From a bacterium (GTDB lineage Bacteria; Cyanobacteriota; Vampirovibrionia; Gastranaerophilales; Gastranaerophilaceae), in contig JAFXHF010000015.1 of NCBI GenBank assembly GCA_017536545.1, positions 62,001-126,000 on the forward strand: a stretch of 64,000 nt of DNA. The letters run 5' to 3'. The position numbers and the translations under genes were made by a program. The notes beneath the pieces were generated by a model, which had not been told where the DNA came from, did no database searches, and saw only the letters and a list, made by a program, of their open reading frames with translations. Shown piece by piece: positions 44,466 through 52,858 of the stretch. How positions within the stretch are numbered: the stretch's first letter is position 1; the number at the start of each line of letters is the position of its first letter.

Positions 44466-45305
44466 ATGAAAAAGTTTATATTATCACTTTTTGTTTTATT
44501 AGCTTTTACTTGTGTAAGTGCTTTTGCTGCAAGTGCTAAAACTATTAAATTTGTACAGGTTACAGATGCTCACTTGTCTGCATCGTCTGAGTATTCTGTA
44601 AAAGTTTTAAAAAGTGCAGTAGAAGATATTAATTCCTTACAAGATGTGTCATTTGTTGTATTTACAGGTGATAATATTAACAACCCATCCGAAGAAAATT
44701 TAAAGCTTTTCTTAAAAACAGTGAAAAAATTAAAAGTTCCATATTATATAGCTTTAGGAGATCATGATGTTTACAAAGCTAATGGGTTATCTAAAGTTAG
44801 ATATTTTGATATGATTCACGAACGTAACTGGGGAATGTTTAGACATCAACCTAATTACAAATTCACTAAAAAGGGTTTTGTATTCCTTATAGTAGATGGT
44901 GCGAAAGAAATTATTCCTGGGTCAGTTGGATATTATAGAGCTGATACTTTAGAATGGCTTGATAAACAATTGGAAAAAAATAGCAAAAAAGATGTAATTA
45001 TTTTTCAGCATTTTCCTGTAGTATACCCAGACAATGCTGAATCTAGTGTAAAAACACATAAAACATACAAAGTTGAACAATATCAGGAGTTAATTGCAAA
45101 GCATAATAATTTATTAGCAATTGTATCTGGGCATTTCCACGCAAATTCTGAGAATATGGAAAATGGAGTGTATCACATTTCTACACCATCGTTGTTGACA
45201 TTGCCTCAATCTTACAAAGTTATTGATATTGTTACAACAAAAGAGTTTTCACCGATAATTTATACTCAGTTACGTGAGTTTACGGTGAAACAGGAGGCTT
45301 TTTAA
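44466..45305 (+). CDS. Secreted calcineurin-like metallophosphoesterase
   Basis: AAGGGAGA precedes the ATG. Residues 1-23 are a signal peptide ending near FAAS. The metal-binding motifs are complete: TDAHL (D, H), FTGDN (GD-N), ALGDHD (GNHD-type), QHFP (H) and SGHFHAN (GHxH). This is the class III cyclic-nucleotide phosphodiesterase / Icc-like type, probably exported. Its natural substrate is unknown. The last 26 bases overlap the convergent gene at 45280. Confidence 0.87.
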   Translation: MKKFILSLFVLLAFTCVSAFAASAKTIKFVQVTDAHLSASSEYSVKVLKSAVEDINSLQDVSFVVFTGDNINNPSEENLKLFLKTVKKLKVPYYIALGDHDVYKANGLSKVRYFDMIHERNWGMFRHQPNYKFTKKGFVFLIVDGAKEIIPGSVGYYRADTLEWLDKQLEKNSKKDVIIFQHFPVVYPDNAESSVKTHKTYKVEQYQELIAKHNNLLAIVSGHFHANSENMENGVYHISTPSLLTLPQSYKVIDIVTTKEFSPIIYTQLREFTVKQEAF

Positions 45306-45597
45306 AGATATTTGAAACGAATTTCCAGATATCTTTCCTGAATATTACTCCTAATGCAACAGCTCCTGCACCTAAAACGATTTTTAAAACGGTTGGGAAT
45401 TTTCGTCTATCGGGGGCTTTGACGTGTTTTTGTGTTTCGTAAATATCAGACTGTAGCTGATTATACCTTTTTTGAGCCTCATAATCAGAATATAAATATC
45501 TTTTTGGTAAAAATCCTGGAGCGTCAATAGTTTTTACAACGGGTGTATCGCCGTTGTGCATATGTTTGTTTGCAGGATTATCTACTTGAACTACCAT
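45280..45597 (-). CDS. Small membrane-anchored hypothetical protein
   Basis: The 105-residue protein has a disordered N-terminal half, a basic/charged middle and one C-terminal hydrophobic helix (FPTVLKIVLGAGAVALGVIF in pieces, about 66-85) followed by a basic amphipathic tail (RKDIWKFVSNIFKK). It is convergent with and overlaps the phosphoesterase gene by 26 bases. No ribosome binding site is clear. Function unknown; a tail-anchored protein is plausible. Confidence 0.6.
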   Translation of the reverse strand: MVVQVDNPANKHMHNGDTPVVKTIDAPGFLPKRYLYSDYEAQKRYNQLQSDIYETQKHVKAPDRRKFPTVLKIVLGAGAVALGVIFRKDIWKFVSNIFKKPPVSP

Positions 45598-45671
45598 ATA
45601 TTAATTAAAACCGTTTTTATCAAAAAATTGCTAGTTGTTTGTAAATAAATATTACCTTTCCTTTTTATAGC

Positions 45672-45700
45672 TTGATTTTTGAATATGTTTAATATATATT
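45672..45700 (+). promoter_or_regulatory. Promoter of rplJ-rplL: TTGATT-N17-TATATT
   Basis: A -35-like TTGATT (45672-45677) is separated by 17 bases from TATATT (45695-45700). Transcription would start near 45707, just before the conserved L10 leader. Confidence 0.65.
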
Positions 45701-45705
45701 GGTAA

Positions 45706-45860
45706 CATAGCCGCAGACAATTAGCAGGCGAAAGCCTTTAAAACACTAGCTAATCGAGGTTACACAAGGTGCCGAAACAAGGGCCGAGAATAAAGGCAGA
45801 TGACTGAATAAGGTAATGCTTTTATCCAAGGGAAATAACAAAACTTGTTAAGCCCAATAA
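45706..45860 (+). promoter_or_regulatory. L10 (rplJ) leader, ribosomal protein autoregulation element
   Basis: The 389-base gap upstream of rplJ holds the conserved L10-leader structure: AGCCGCAGACAATTAGCAGG (45709-45728), a loop GCGAAAGCC, and the return strand CTAGCTAATCGAGGTTA (about 45747-45763). The L10-L12 complex binds such RNA to repress its own synthesis; that role is family knowledge. The segment 45764-45860 is a further structured stretch before the attenuator at 45881. Confidence 0.82.
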
Positions 45861-45880
45861 ATTTGAAAAGATTTGTGTGT

Positions 45881-45920
45881 AAGATTTTGCGGTAAAAACT
45901 AGAAAAGCAAAATCTTTTTT
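45881..45920 (+). terminator. Attenuator in rplJ leader
   Basis: AAGATTTTGC (45881-45890) pairs perfectly with GCAAAATCTT (45907-45916), followed by TTTT. It lies 67 bases before rplJ and probably controls read-through in response to L10 binding. Confidence 0.8.
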
Positions 45921-45986
45921 AGTTTTTAGTACAGGTCGATAACAAATAGATTGTGAATAACAATCACAGTAAACAAAGGAGCAAAA

Positions 45987-46508
45987 ATGGCAACAAAAGC
46001 ATTTAAATCAGAAAAAATAGATGCTATTAAATCAAAACTAGAAAAAGCTCAAGTTGCAATTATCACTGAGTACCAAGGTTTGAGCGTTGAAGATATTACA
46101 AAACTTAGACGTGAAATCCAAAAAGGTGGCGGCGACTACATGGTAACTAAAAATACTTTAGTTAAAATCGCTGTTCAAGGTACTGAATATGAAGCATTAG
46201 CTGAAAAAATGACAGGACCTATTGCATTAGCTTTCGGTTTTGAAGATCCAGTTAGCCCTGCAAAAGCAGTAGCAAAATTTATCAAAGACTCTAAAAAAGG
46301 TACTATGATTGGTGCTGTATTAGATGGTAAATTGCTATCTGAAGCTGAAACAAAAGCTTTGGCAGAACTTCCAACAAAAGAAGAACTATTTGCAAAAATG
46401 CTTGGATCTATCAACTCACCAGCATCTGGTATCGTTGGTTGCGTGAACGGTGTTATGTCAGCACTTACAAGAGCAATGGCAGCAGTTCGCGATCAAAAAG
46501 CTGCGTAG
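45987..46508 (+). CDS. rplJ: 50S ribosomal protein L10 (uL10)
   Basis: The 173-residue protein starts MATKAFKSEKIDAIKSKLE and has ITEYQGLSVEDITKLRREIQ in pieces, GGDYMVTKNTLVKIAV and the C-terminal helix that binds L12 dimers. It anchors the L7/L12 stalk on 23S rRNA and recruits elongation factors. AAAGGAG precedes the ATG. It is co-transcribed with rplL 78 bases on. The usual neighbours rplK, rplA and rpoB are not present. Confidence 0.97.
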   Translation: MATKAFKSEKIDAIKSKLEKAQVAIITEYQGLSVEDITKLRREIQKGGGDYMVTKNTLVKIAVQGTEYEALAEKMTGPIALAFGFEDPVSPAKAVAKFIKDSKKGTMIGAVLDGKLLSEAETKALAELPTKEELFAKMLGSINSPASGIVGCVNGVMSALTRAMAAVRDQKAA

Positions 46509-46586
46509 TTTCGCAGTTGTCACTTAGACTAGTTAGTCTATATTAAGTATTAGTACACAATAAAAATTAAAATAAAGGAGAAAATC

Positions 46587-46958
46587 ATGAGTGTAGAATC
46601 AATTTTAGAATCAATTGAAAAATTAACATTATTAGAAGCAGCTGAATTAGTAAAAGCTATGGAAGAAAAATTCGGTGTATCTGCAGCAGCTCCAGTAGCA
46701 GTTGCAGCAGCTCCTGCAGCAGCAGCTCCAGCTGAAGATGCTGACGCTGAAGTTTCTGTTATCTTAGCTTCTGTACCAGCTGATAAGAAAATCGCTGTAT
46801 TAAAAGAAGTTAGAACTTTAACAGGTTTAGGCTTAAAAGAAGCTAAAGATCTTGTTGAAGCAGCTCCTAAAGCAGTTAAAGAAAACATTAAAAAAGACGA
46901 AGCTGCAGCTATCAAGAAAACTCTTGAAGAAGCTGGTGCTGTTGTTGAAATCAAATAG
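46587..46958 (+). CDS. rplL: 50S ribosomal protein L7/L12 (bL12)
   Basis: The 123-residue protein has the N-terminal dimerisation domain ([20 protein letters not shown]), an Ala/Pro-rich hinge (about 35-55) and the C-terminal factor-binding domain with [20 protein letters not shown] and VVEIK at the end. It forms the flexible stalk with L10 that stimulates GTPases. AAAGGAG precedes the ATG; a strong terminator follows at 46984. The next gene encodes a membrane protein with a similar C-terminal domain. Confidence 0.97.
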   Translation: MSVESILESIEKLTLLEAAELVKAMEEKFGVSAAAPVAVAAAPAAAAPAEDADAEVSVILASVPADKKIAVLKEVRTLTGLGLKEAKDLVEAAPKAVKENIKKDEAAAIKKTLEEAGAVVEIK

Positions 46959-46983
46959 TTTGATTAAAATGACAAGTTGCTTA

Positions 46984-47018
46984 AAAGAGGTAATCCATTG
47001 TGATTACCTCTTTTTTTG
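46984..47018 (+). terminator. Rho-independent terminator
   Basis: AAAGAGGTAATC (46984-46995) pairs with GATTACCTCTTT (47002-47013), followed by a T-run, closing the rplJ-rplL operon. Confidence 0.93.
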
Positions 47019-47082
47019 TTTGATTTTTTGAGAAAAATATGCTATATTTATGTCAAGAATTTAGTAAGAAGGAGTACTTTTT

Positions 47083-47454
47083 ATGATAGATATGCCTTTT
47101 TTGTATGCCGCGATTGTTATTATGTTAATCTTAATTGCAAGAGAATTTTTAAAACGTAAGTTTAATTTTGATATGGATAATGTCGATAGTACAAAATTAA
47201 AGGCGTTGTTTGCTTCTAAAAAAGGTTCTATTAAAAAAGCAACTGGTGATAAATCTTTGGTTTTGATTAGTGCTGGTGACAATAAAGCAACTGTAATGGC
47301 AACATTAAGACAAATTACTGGTATTGATTATAATGAAGCAAAAAAACTTGTTGATTCTGCTCCGTCTGTGTTGATGTCAAATATTTCAGAAGCAGAAGCT
47401 GATTTGAATAAAAAAGCTTTGGAATTTGTTGGGGCTAAGTTAGAAATTAAATAA
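47083..47454 (+). CDS. Membrane-anchored protein with L7/L12 C-terminal-like domain
   Basis: AAGGAG precedes the ATG. The 123-residue product has an N-terminal transmembrane helix (FLYAAIVIMLILIAREF, about 6-22), a basic linker (KRKFNFDMDNVDSTKLK), and a C-terminal domain (about 57-123) that aligns with L7/L12 over about 67 positions with one gap, sharing about 28 residues, including TG, NEAKKLVDSAP, NI, EA and the final EIK. The stalk dimerisation domain and hinge are missing. I infer a membrane-tethered paralogue that may bind translation factors near the membrane. It lies just after the rplL terminator. Confidence 0.82.
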   Translation: MIDMPFLYAAIVIMLILIAREFLKRKFNFDMDNVDSTKLKALFASKKGSIKKATGDKSLVLISAGDNKATVMATLRQITGIDYNEAKKLVDSAPSVLMSNISEAEADLNKKALEFVGAKLEIK

Positions 47455-47555
47455 ATTAGTTTCTAGTAAATATATTGTCCTATTTTTTTTTAATTTTGCT
47501 ATGACAAAAGTTTCTCATAGTTTGGATGTGCAAATATAAGTTATCAGTTGTGAAT

Positions 47556-48770
47556 TTAAGGTTTAATTATAGATAACACGTATTTGTCGTTGAAGTATTT
47601 TTGAGCACAAGCTAAAACTTGTTCTGCTGTAACTTCTTTTACTAATTCTTTCATTTTTTCTGTGTATTCAAAACCAAAGCCAAGGGCTTCATATTTAGCA
47701 TATGAACATGCTTGTTGAACGTTTGTTTCATCAAGGAATGCACATTTACCGATAAGGTTATTTTTAGCATCGTTAAGTTCCTTTTCTGAAACTGGTATTG
47801 TTCTAATTTTTTCTATTTCTTCGTCAAAACCTTTTAGTGAGACTTCTATATTTTTAGCTTCTGTTGCGATATAAATCATGAAGTTTCCAACAAGTTTATA
47901 AGTTTCGTATGAACTTCTAACAACGTAAGCCAAACCTTTTTTATCACGAAGTTCCATAAATAATCTTGAAGATAATCCACAAGCACCTAGCATAATATTT
48001 AATAAAATCAAAGCTGGATAATCTTCTTCACCATATGTTTGAACTTGCCATCCTTTGATGATGTGTGCTTGGTTTAGGTCAGATTTTATATTAGTAACTT
48101 CTTTTTTCTCAGTCAAAACTGGTTTTTCGATATTAAAGTTGTTATCTGTTGATGCTGGTAATGTACCAAGAGTTTCTTCAATTTGAGGAAGAATATCATT
48201 TTTTTCTAGAGCACCAACAATAGCAAGAGCTTTTTTGCTATTGTTCAATATGTTATCATAAGCCTCAACAACATCTTCTTTAGTAATAGAATCAATATTT
48301 TCTAAAATTGTTGTCATTGAATTGCCATAATAATGGTTTTCAAACATTGCTCTTGCATATGAGTCCATTGCTCGAACACGTGGAGAATCAAGTTCTGCTG
48401 TTACTTCCCCTTGAATTTTGATTTTTTCTTTTTCAAATTCTTCAAATGTAGAATTTGTGATAACTTCGTGCATTAGTTCAATTGCTTTTGAAAAATCTTC
48501 ATTAAGACAAACAAATTTCAATCGTAAGTAATTTGGGAACAAATCGCTTGAAAAGTCGATTGCGTATTTTTCGAATTCGTTTGCAAGTTCTTCTGAGTTA
48601 TAATTTTTTGTACCTTGTAGTAAAAGTCTTGCTACAAGTGAGTATATCCCAGGTTTCTTCTCAGCGTCATTTACTGACAAATTTAGGCAAACTGCCATTC
48701 TTGGGGTGTTGTCGTTCTTTTTATAAATATAACTAATATTATTGTTTAATTTAGAAATTTCTTTTATCAT
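47556..48770 (-). CDS. M16-family peptidase-like protein lacking HxxEH
   Basis: The 404-residue protein has the two-domain M16 layout: LSVNDAEKKPGIYSLVARLLLQGT at residues 30-53 is the region that normally carries HFLEH, and here reads YSLVARL with no metal ligands. Residues about 265-290 have LFMELRDKKGLAYVV, the R/Y pattern found in M16B partner subunits that help bind substrate. It is thus probably the non-catalytic half of a two-subunit M16B peptidase; no catalytic partner is adjacent. GGAGAGAT precedes the ATG. It is divergent from the ComM gene. Confidence 0.87.
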   Translation of the reverse strand: MIKEISKLNNNISYIYKKNDNTPRMAVCLNLSVNDAEKKPGIYSLVARLLLQGTKNYNSEELANEFEKYAIDFSSDLFPNYLRLKFVCLNEDFSKAIELMHEVITNSTFEEFEKEKIKIQGEVTAELDSPRVRAMDSYARAMFENHYYGNSMTTILENIDSITKEDVVEAYDNILNNSKKALAIVGALEKNDILPQIEETLGTLPASTDNNFNIEKPVLTEKKEVTNIKSDLNQAHIIKGWQVQTYGEEDYPALILLNIMLGACGLSSRLFMELRDKKGLAYVVRSSYETYKLVGNFMIYIATEAKNIEVSLKGFDEEIEKIRTIPVSEKELNDAKNNLIGKCAFLDETNVQQACSYAKYEALGFGFEYTEKMKELVKEVTAEQVLACAQKYFNDKYVLSIIKP

Positions 48771-48848
48771 TGTTATCTCTCCACTGTTTTGATTTTATCA
48801 TAGTTTAATTTAAAAGACAAATTAAATGAGTTATGATATACTAACTTT

Positions 48849-50384
48849 ATGGTAAACAGAGTTAAGACGGCAACGGTAATTGGTTTGAATGCATACGAAG
48901 TTTCAGTTGAAACTGACGTAACTAATTCTTTGCCTGGAATGTCGGTTGTTGGTTTGCCTGACACTTCAGTTACAGAAGCAAGAGATAGGGTAAAGTCTGC
49001 GATTAAGAATTCAGGTTATTCTTTCCCGTCTAAAAAAGTTGTTGTAAACCTTGCTCCTGCTGATTTAAAAAAAGTTGGAACAAATTTTGATTTGCCAATG
49101 GCGATTGGTATTTTAATCGAAGAAGAAGTTTTAGATTCTGAGAAAGTTAAAGATTACGCTTTCATTGGTGAGTTGTCTTTAGATGGTACAATTCGTGGTG
49201 TGAGTGGGGTTTTACCTTTGGTTCTAGGACTAAAAGATGCTGGTATTAAAAATGTTATTGTACCTTTAGAAAACGCTAAAGAAGCGGCTTTGAATGGTGA
49301 AGTAAATATTTTTGGTGCAGGGCACTTGGTCGATGTTGTAAATCATTTTATTGAAACAAAAATTCAGCCGACAGTTGTTGATGTGAAAGAATATTTAGCA
49401 AAACAAATTCAACAAGATTATACTTTTGATTTTAAAGATGTAAAAGGTCAACAAAAGGCTAAAAAAGCATTAGAAATTGCAGCCGCAGGTGGTCATAATA
49501 TTTTAATGGTAGGATCTCCAGGGTCGGGTAAAACTCTGATGGCAAAGTGTTTTGCATCTATCTTGCCACCGCTGGAGTTATCAGAAGCGTTGGAATTAAC
49601 AAAGATTTATAGTATTTGTGGACTTCTATCTCCAGATGAACCGTTGATGACTAAACGACCATTTAGACCTGTTCACCATACAGCATCAGCTAACGGTATC
49701 ATTGGTGGTGGTACAAATCCAAAACCAGGTGAGATTACTTTAGCAAATCGTGGGGTTTTATTCTTAGATGAAATGGTAGAATTTCCAAGAAATGTTTTAG
49801 AGGTTCTTCGTCAGCCGTTAGAAGATGGTGAAATTGTAATTTCAAGAGCTCAGCATTCTATAAAATATCCTGCTAATTTTATGTTGTTAGGAGCTATGAA
49901 TCCTTGTCCTTGTGGGTTTTTAGGAGATAAAGAGAAACAATGTACTTGTTCAGATTTTCAGGTAAGCAGATATTTGGCAAGGCTTTCTGGTCCATTATTA
50001 GATAGAATTGATATCCAAATAGATGTTCCAAGATTAACGCCATCTGAACTGTTGGCGACAAAAGATGCCGAAGAAGATTCAGCAATGATAAGGCAACGAG
50101 TTGTAAAAGCTAGAGCAATTCAATTTGAACGTTATAAAGATGAAAATATTCTTACAAATTCAGAATTAACTTCTGAACTTATCAAAAAATATTGCCAAAT
50201 TGATGAAAAATCTCAAGAAATTCTAAAAGTTGCAATTGTGAAATATCAATTATCTGGTCGTCGTTACGATAGAATTTTAAAACTTGCTAGAACTATTGCG
50301 GATTTAGATGGAAGTGAAAATATTACTCAAATTCATTTGATGCAGGCTCTTCAATATAAGGGATTGAACCTTACTAATAGTTAA
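48849..50384 (+). CDS. comM: YifB/ComM-family Mg-chelatase-like AAA+ ATPase
   Basis: The 511-residue protein opens with a ribosomal-S5-like domain (SLPGMSVVGLPDTSVTEARD, KKVVVNLAPADLKKVG) and continues with an AAA+ core: Walker A GSPGSGKT (about 222-229), Walker B VLFLDE, SANGIIGGGTNPKPGEITLA, and the zinc-binding CPCG..GDKEKQCTC segment. It ends with a magnesium-chelatase-like C-terminal domain. ComM is a branch-migration helicase needed for efficient natural transformation in some species, and the family is widespread. No ribosome binding site is obvious before the ATG. Length is standard. Confidence 0.93.
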   Translation: MVNRVKTATVIGLNAYEVSVETDVTNSLPGMSVVGLPDTSVTEARDRVKSAIKNSGYSFPSKKVVVNLAPADLKKVGTNFDLPMAIGILIEEEVLDSEKVKDYAFIGELSLDGTIRGVSGVLPLVLGLKDAGIKNVIVPLENAKEAALNGEVNIFGAGHLVDVVNHFIETKIQPTVVDVKEYLAKQIQQDYTFDFKDVKGQQKAKKALEIAAAGGHNILMVGSPGSGKTLMAKCFASILPPLELSEALELTKIYSICGLLSPDEPLMTKRPFRPVHHTASANGIIGGGTNPKPGEITLANRGVLFLDEMVEFPRNVLEVLRQPLEDGEIVISRAQHSIKYPANFMLLGAMNPCPCGFLGDKEKQCTCSDFQVSRYLARLSGPLLDRIDIQIDVPRLTPSELLATKDAEEDSAMIRQRVVKARAIQFERYKDENILTNSELTSELIKKYCQIDEKSQEILKVAIVKYQLSGRRYDRILKLARTIADLDGSENITQIHLMQALQYKGLNLTNS

Positions 50385-50840
50385 TTATTTGTATAAAAGT
50401 CTACTTAGAAATTCTTTTAGTAATTGGATTTTCTCTGAGCCAATGGCAGAAAATGAAGTTTGTCCATTGTTTAATTTTAGATAAAATTTTGCTTCATAAT
50501 AGCAAACCATACTATTATTCATAAAAAATACAACTGCAGGCTTTTTTTCTTCTACTCTAAAATCTTTGATTTGTGAAAATGGGATTAGTTGATTGTTTAT
50601 ATTTATCCCATTATCTACAATTTTTATAATATCTTTATGTGCTAATTTTTTTATTATAAGTAGCCTAGGTAGATAAATTAGTGTAAATACTATTACACTA
50701 TAGATTGTTGGAATTAGGGTTGTTCTATGCAAGAAAAATAAGTATAAAATAAATCCTACAACAAGAAGATAAAGGGCAAGTATCCCCATTACTATCATTA
50801 TTGGTCTTTCATCTGTTGTTGGTTTAAATATTTCTTTCAT
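50385..50840 (-). CDS. Two-helix membrane protein, PH-domain-like
   Basis: AGGAAGT precedes the ATG. The 151-residue protein has two hydrophobic helices (IMIVMGILALYLLVVGFILY near 14-33 and IPTIYSVIVFTLIYLP near 43-58), then a soluble beta-rich domain (IVDNGININNQLIPFSQIKDFRVEE, in pieces) resembling the bacterial PH-like domain found after TM pairs. The stop abuts the ComM gene end. Function unknown. It shares direction and close spacing with the 117-residue gene upstream. Confidence 0.65.
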   Translation of the reverse strand: MKEIFKPTTDERPIMIVMGILALYLLVVGFILYLFFLHRTTLIPTIYSVIVFTLIYLPRLLIIKKLAHKDIIKIVDNGININNQLIPFSQIKDFRVEEKKPAVVFFMNNSMVCYYEAKFYLKLNNGQTSFSAIGSEKIQLLKEFLSRLLYK

Positions 50841-50857
50841 ACTTCCTATAATTTATC

Positions 50858-51211
50858 TTATTTAGAATACTCTTTTACATTGTACTTATCCATAAGGTCA
50901 TTTTTCTTGTGAGATGAAACCGCAGTTCCGATTAGCCAACCTGTAAGAATACCTAATGGAATTCCAATGATTGCGTGCTTAATAGAATGTTTTACCATAG
51001 CCATAATAGCACCAATTCCACCTAAAAGGCTACTTGTTATCATTGTGAAATTAAAAAGTTTTTTCTCTTGAGAATTATATTTGCGTACAAATTCATCGGC
51101 TTTCGATTTTTCAATCTGATAGCTTGGAGTATTCTTAGGTTTATCTGGACTGTTTCTAAAGTCCAAACGCACTCTATTATTATCAATACTTTGACCAACT
51201 TGTAATCTCAT
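50858..51211 (-). CDS. Small membrane protein
   Basis: The 117-residue protein has a soluble, charged N-terminal half (1-48) and two hydrophobic helices (FTMITSSLLGGIGAIMAMV and AIIGIPLGILTGWLIGTAV), ending in a charged tail. The two helices are glycine-rich and close together, like a hairpin. It lies 17 bases upstream of the PH-like membrane gene and 42 bases downstream of murJ, so it may belong to the same transcript. No family is recognised. Confidence 0.6.
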   Translation of the reverse strand: MRLQVGQSIDNNRVRLDFRNSPDKPKNTPSYQIEKSKADEFVRKYNSQEKKLFNFTMITSSLLGGIGAIMAMVKHSIKHAIIGIPLGILTGWLIGTAVSSHKKNDLMDKYNVKEYSK

Positions 51212-51253
51212 ATGTAATAAATCTAACTCTTCTTATAAAAATTTTAAATTGTC

Positions 51254-52858
51254 TTATTTTCTGCAAAATCTTGCTGACAATCTATTAAACAATTCTCCAG
51301 CATATTCCATTTTGAATAGTAAATTCATTGGAACATAAACACCCAGACAGATAATTGCTATTAAAATTATTTTTATGACTTCAAACGGAATCATAGGGAG
51401 TTGTACTAATTTGTCGTATTGTACTGCACAAATCCAACAAACTACAAATGTTATTGTACCTGAAACAAGCATTTTAAACAAGTTTACAAACAGTGATTTG
51501 TAGTCCATTTTTATTTTTCTGGAAATTAAAATCCCTAAAACAACAGCGTTGAATAAAGTTACTAATGAAGTTGAAAGTGTGATACCACCAATTCCAAATC
51601 CAAGTTTTGTGATTAAAACCCAGTTAAGGATAAGTTTTAAAATTATTGAAGAAAAGGCTACTGCAAATGGTGTTGCTGAGTCATTAAATGAATAATAAAC
51701 TCTAGTGATTGAATCTCTAAATACATAAGGAATAATTGAAGCAGATAAGAACCAAAGTGCTTCAGATACCATAAATGTTGCGGTTGTATCGAATGCACCA
51801 CGTTCATAAACAAGCCTTACCCCATCTTGTCCTACTGTAATTATTCCGATAATAATTGGGATTGCGGCAAAAAATAGTACGCCAACTCCTTTATTAAAAT
51901 ATTTTTTTATATCTTCAATTTTATTATCGGCCGCTAGTCTTGCAAAAATAGGGAATAGCGGAACTAAAAATGCTGTTACTAAAATTCCAACTGGGAATTG
52001 GAAAATTCTATTAGCATAACCAATAGCAGTCCAAGCTCCTTCTGAAATCGAAGATGTGAAAAACATATCAACGTAGATATGAATTTGTCCAACTGTGGAA
52101 CTTAAAACTGCAGGGAATAAAAGCTCTCCAATTGCTTTGAAGTTTGGATTTGCTACAACATCTAAACAAGGCTTTAATCTATATCCAAGTTTTCTGATAT
52201 TCGGATATTGTGTTATTAGTTGTAAAATCGCACCAACTGTTGTTGCCCAAGCAAGTACATAACCTTTTTGATCGCTTGGAGCCGCAATTACTGCCACAAT
52301 TATTGCAGCACTAACAAGCATTGGTGAAAGATTAGGCAACATAAAATGTTTATAAATAATCAAAATCCCATAATAAATCCCGACAATTCCACCAATTAAA
52401 AGAATAGGTGTCATTATTTTTAAGTGTTCAGCAGCAAGTGTTACAAGTTCTGTTGAGCCACTAGAGATGATTAGTTTCATTATCGGTTCAGCGAAAAAGA
52501 AAATAAAAACACTTAACGCTAAGAAAAATATAATCGTAGAATTCATAAATGTTGAATATAAACGATTAACTTCTTCAGATGGTTTTTCTTTTAGGTTTGG
52601 AATTAGTTTCGAAAATACTGCAACAGTTGCACTATGAAATGGTCCCCCAACTCCACCTAATAAAATTAATGATAATGATGGAATTTGGTAAGCGTAATAA
52701 TAAGCGTCAGAGACTAAAGATGCACCATAGTAGTTTGCAATGATAATATCTCGAGCAAATCCGATTAATTTACTCACGATTGTTACTACTGCAATTAACC
52801 AAGCTGCTTTTAAAACGCTTGAAGTATGGTCTTTATTTTTCGCTAATGTTTCTGTCAT
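51254..52858 (-). CDS. murJ: Lipid II flippase MurJ
   Basis: The 534-residue protein has about 14 membrane helices of the MOP superfamily and MurJ marks: TIVSKLIGFARDIIIANYYG near the N-terminus (conserved Arg), GGVGGPFHSATVAVFSKL, and repeated GLRDSITR-like segments (FRDSITRVYYSFND). MurJ moves lipid-linked peptidoglycan precursors to the outer face. I take ATG at 52858; the frame extends to 52867 only through non-ATG codons. It overlaps the preceding spoIID-like gene by 26 bases, suggesting co-translation in one peptidoglycan unit. Confidence 0.92.
   Translation of the reverse strand: MTETLAKNKDHTSSVLKAAWLIAVVTIVSKLIGFARDIIIANYYGASLVSDAYYYAYQIPSLSLILLGGVGGPFHSATVAVFSKLIPNLKEKPSEEVNRLYSTFMNSTIIFFLALSVFIFFFAEPIMKLIISSGSTELVTLAAEHLKIMTPILLIGGIVGIYYGILIIYKHFMLPNLSPMLVSAAIIVAVIAAPSDQKGYVLAWATTVGAILQLITQYPNIRKLGYRLKPCLDVVANPNFKAIGELLFPAVLSSTVGQIHIYVDMFFTSSISEGAWTAIGYANRIFQFPVGILVTAFLVPLFPIFARLAADNKIEDIKKYFNKGVGVLFFAAIPIIIGIITVGQDGVRLVYERGAFDTTATFMVSEALWFLSASIIPYVFRDSITRVYYSFNDSATPFAVAFSSIILKLILNWVLITKLGFGIGGITLSTSLVTLFNAVVLGILISRKIKMDYKSLFVNLFKMLVSGTITFVVCWICAVQYDKLVQLPMIPFEVIKIILIAIICLGVYVPMNLLFKMEYAGELFNRLSARFCRK

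Noticed and set aside
46550-46954. 134-residue Ala/Ser-rich minus-strand frame
   Set aside because: It is the antisense shadow of rplL, whose identity is certain.
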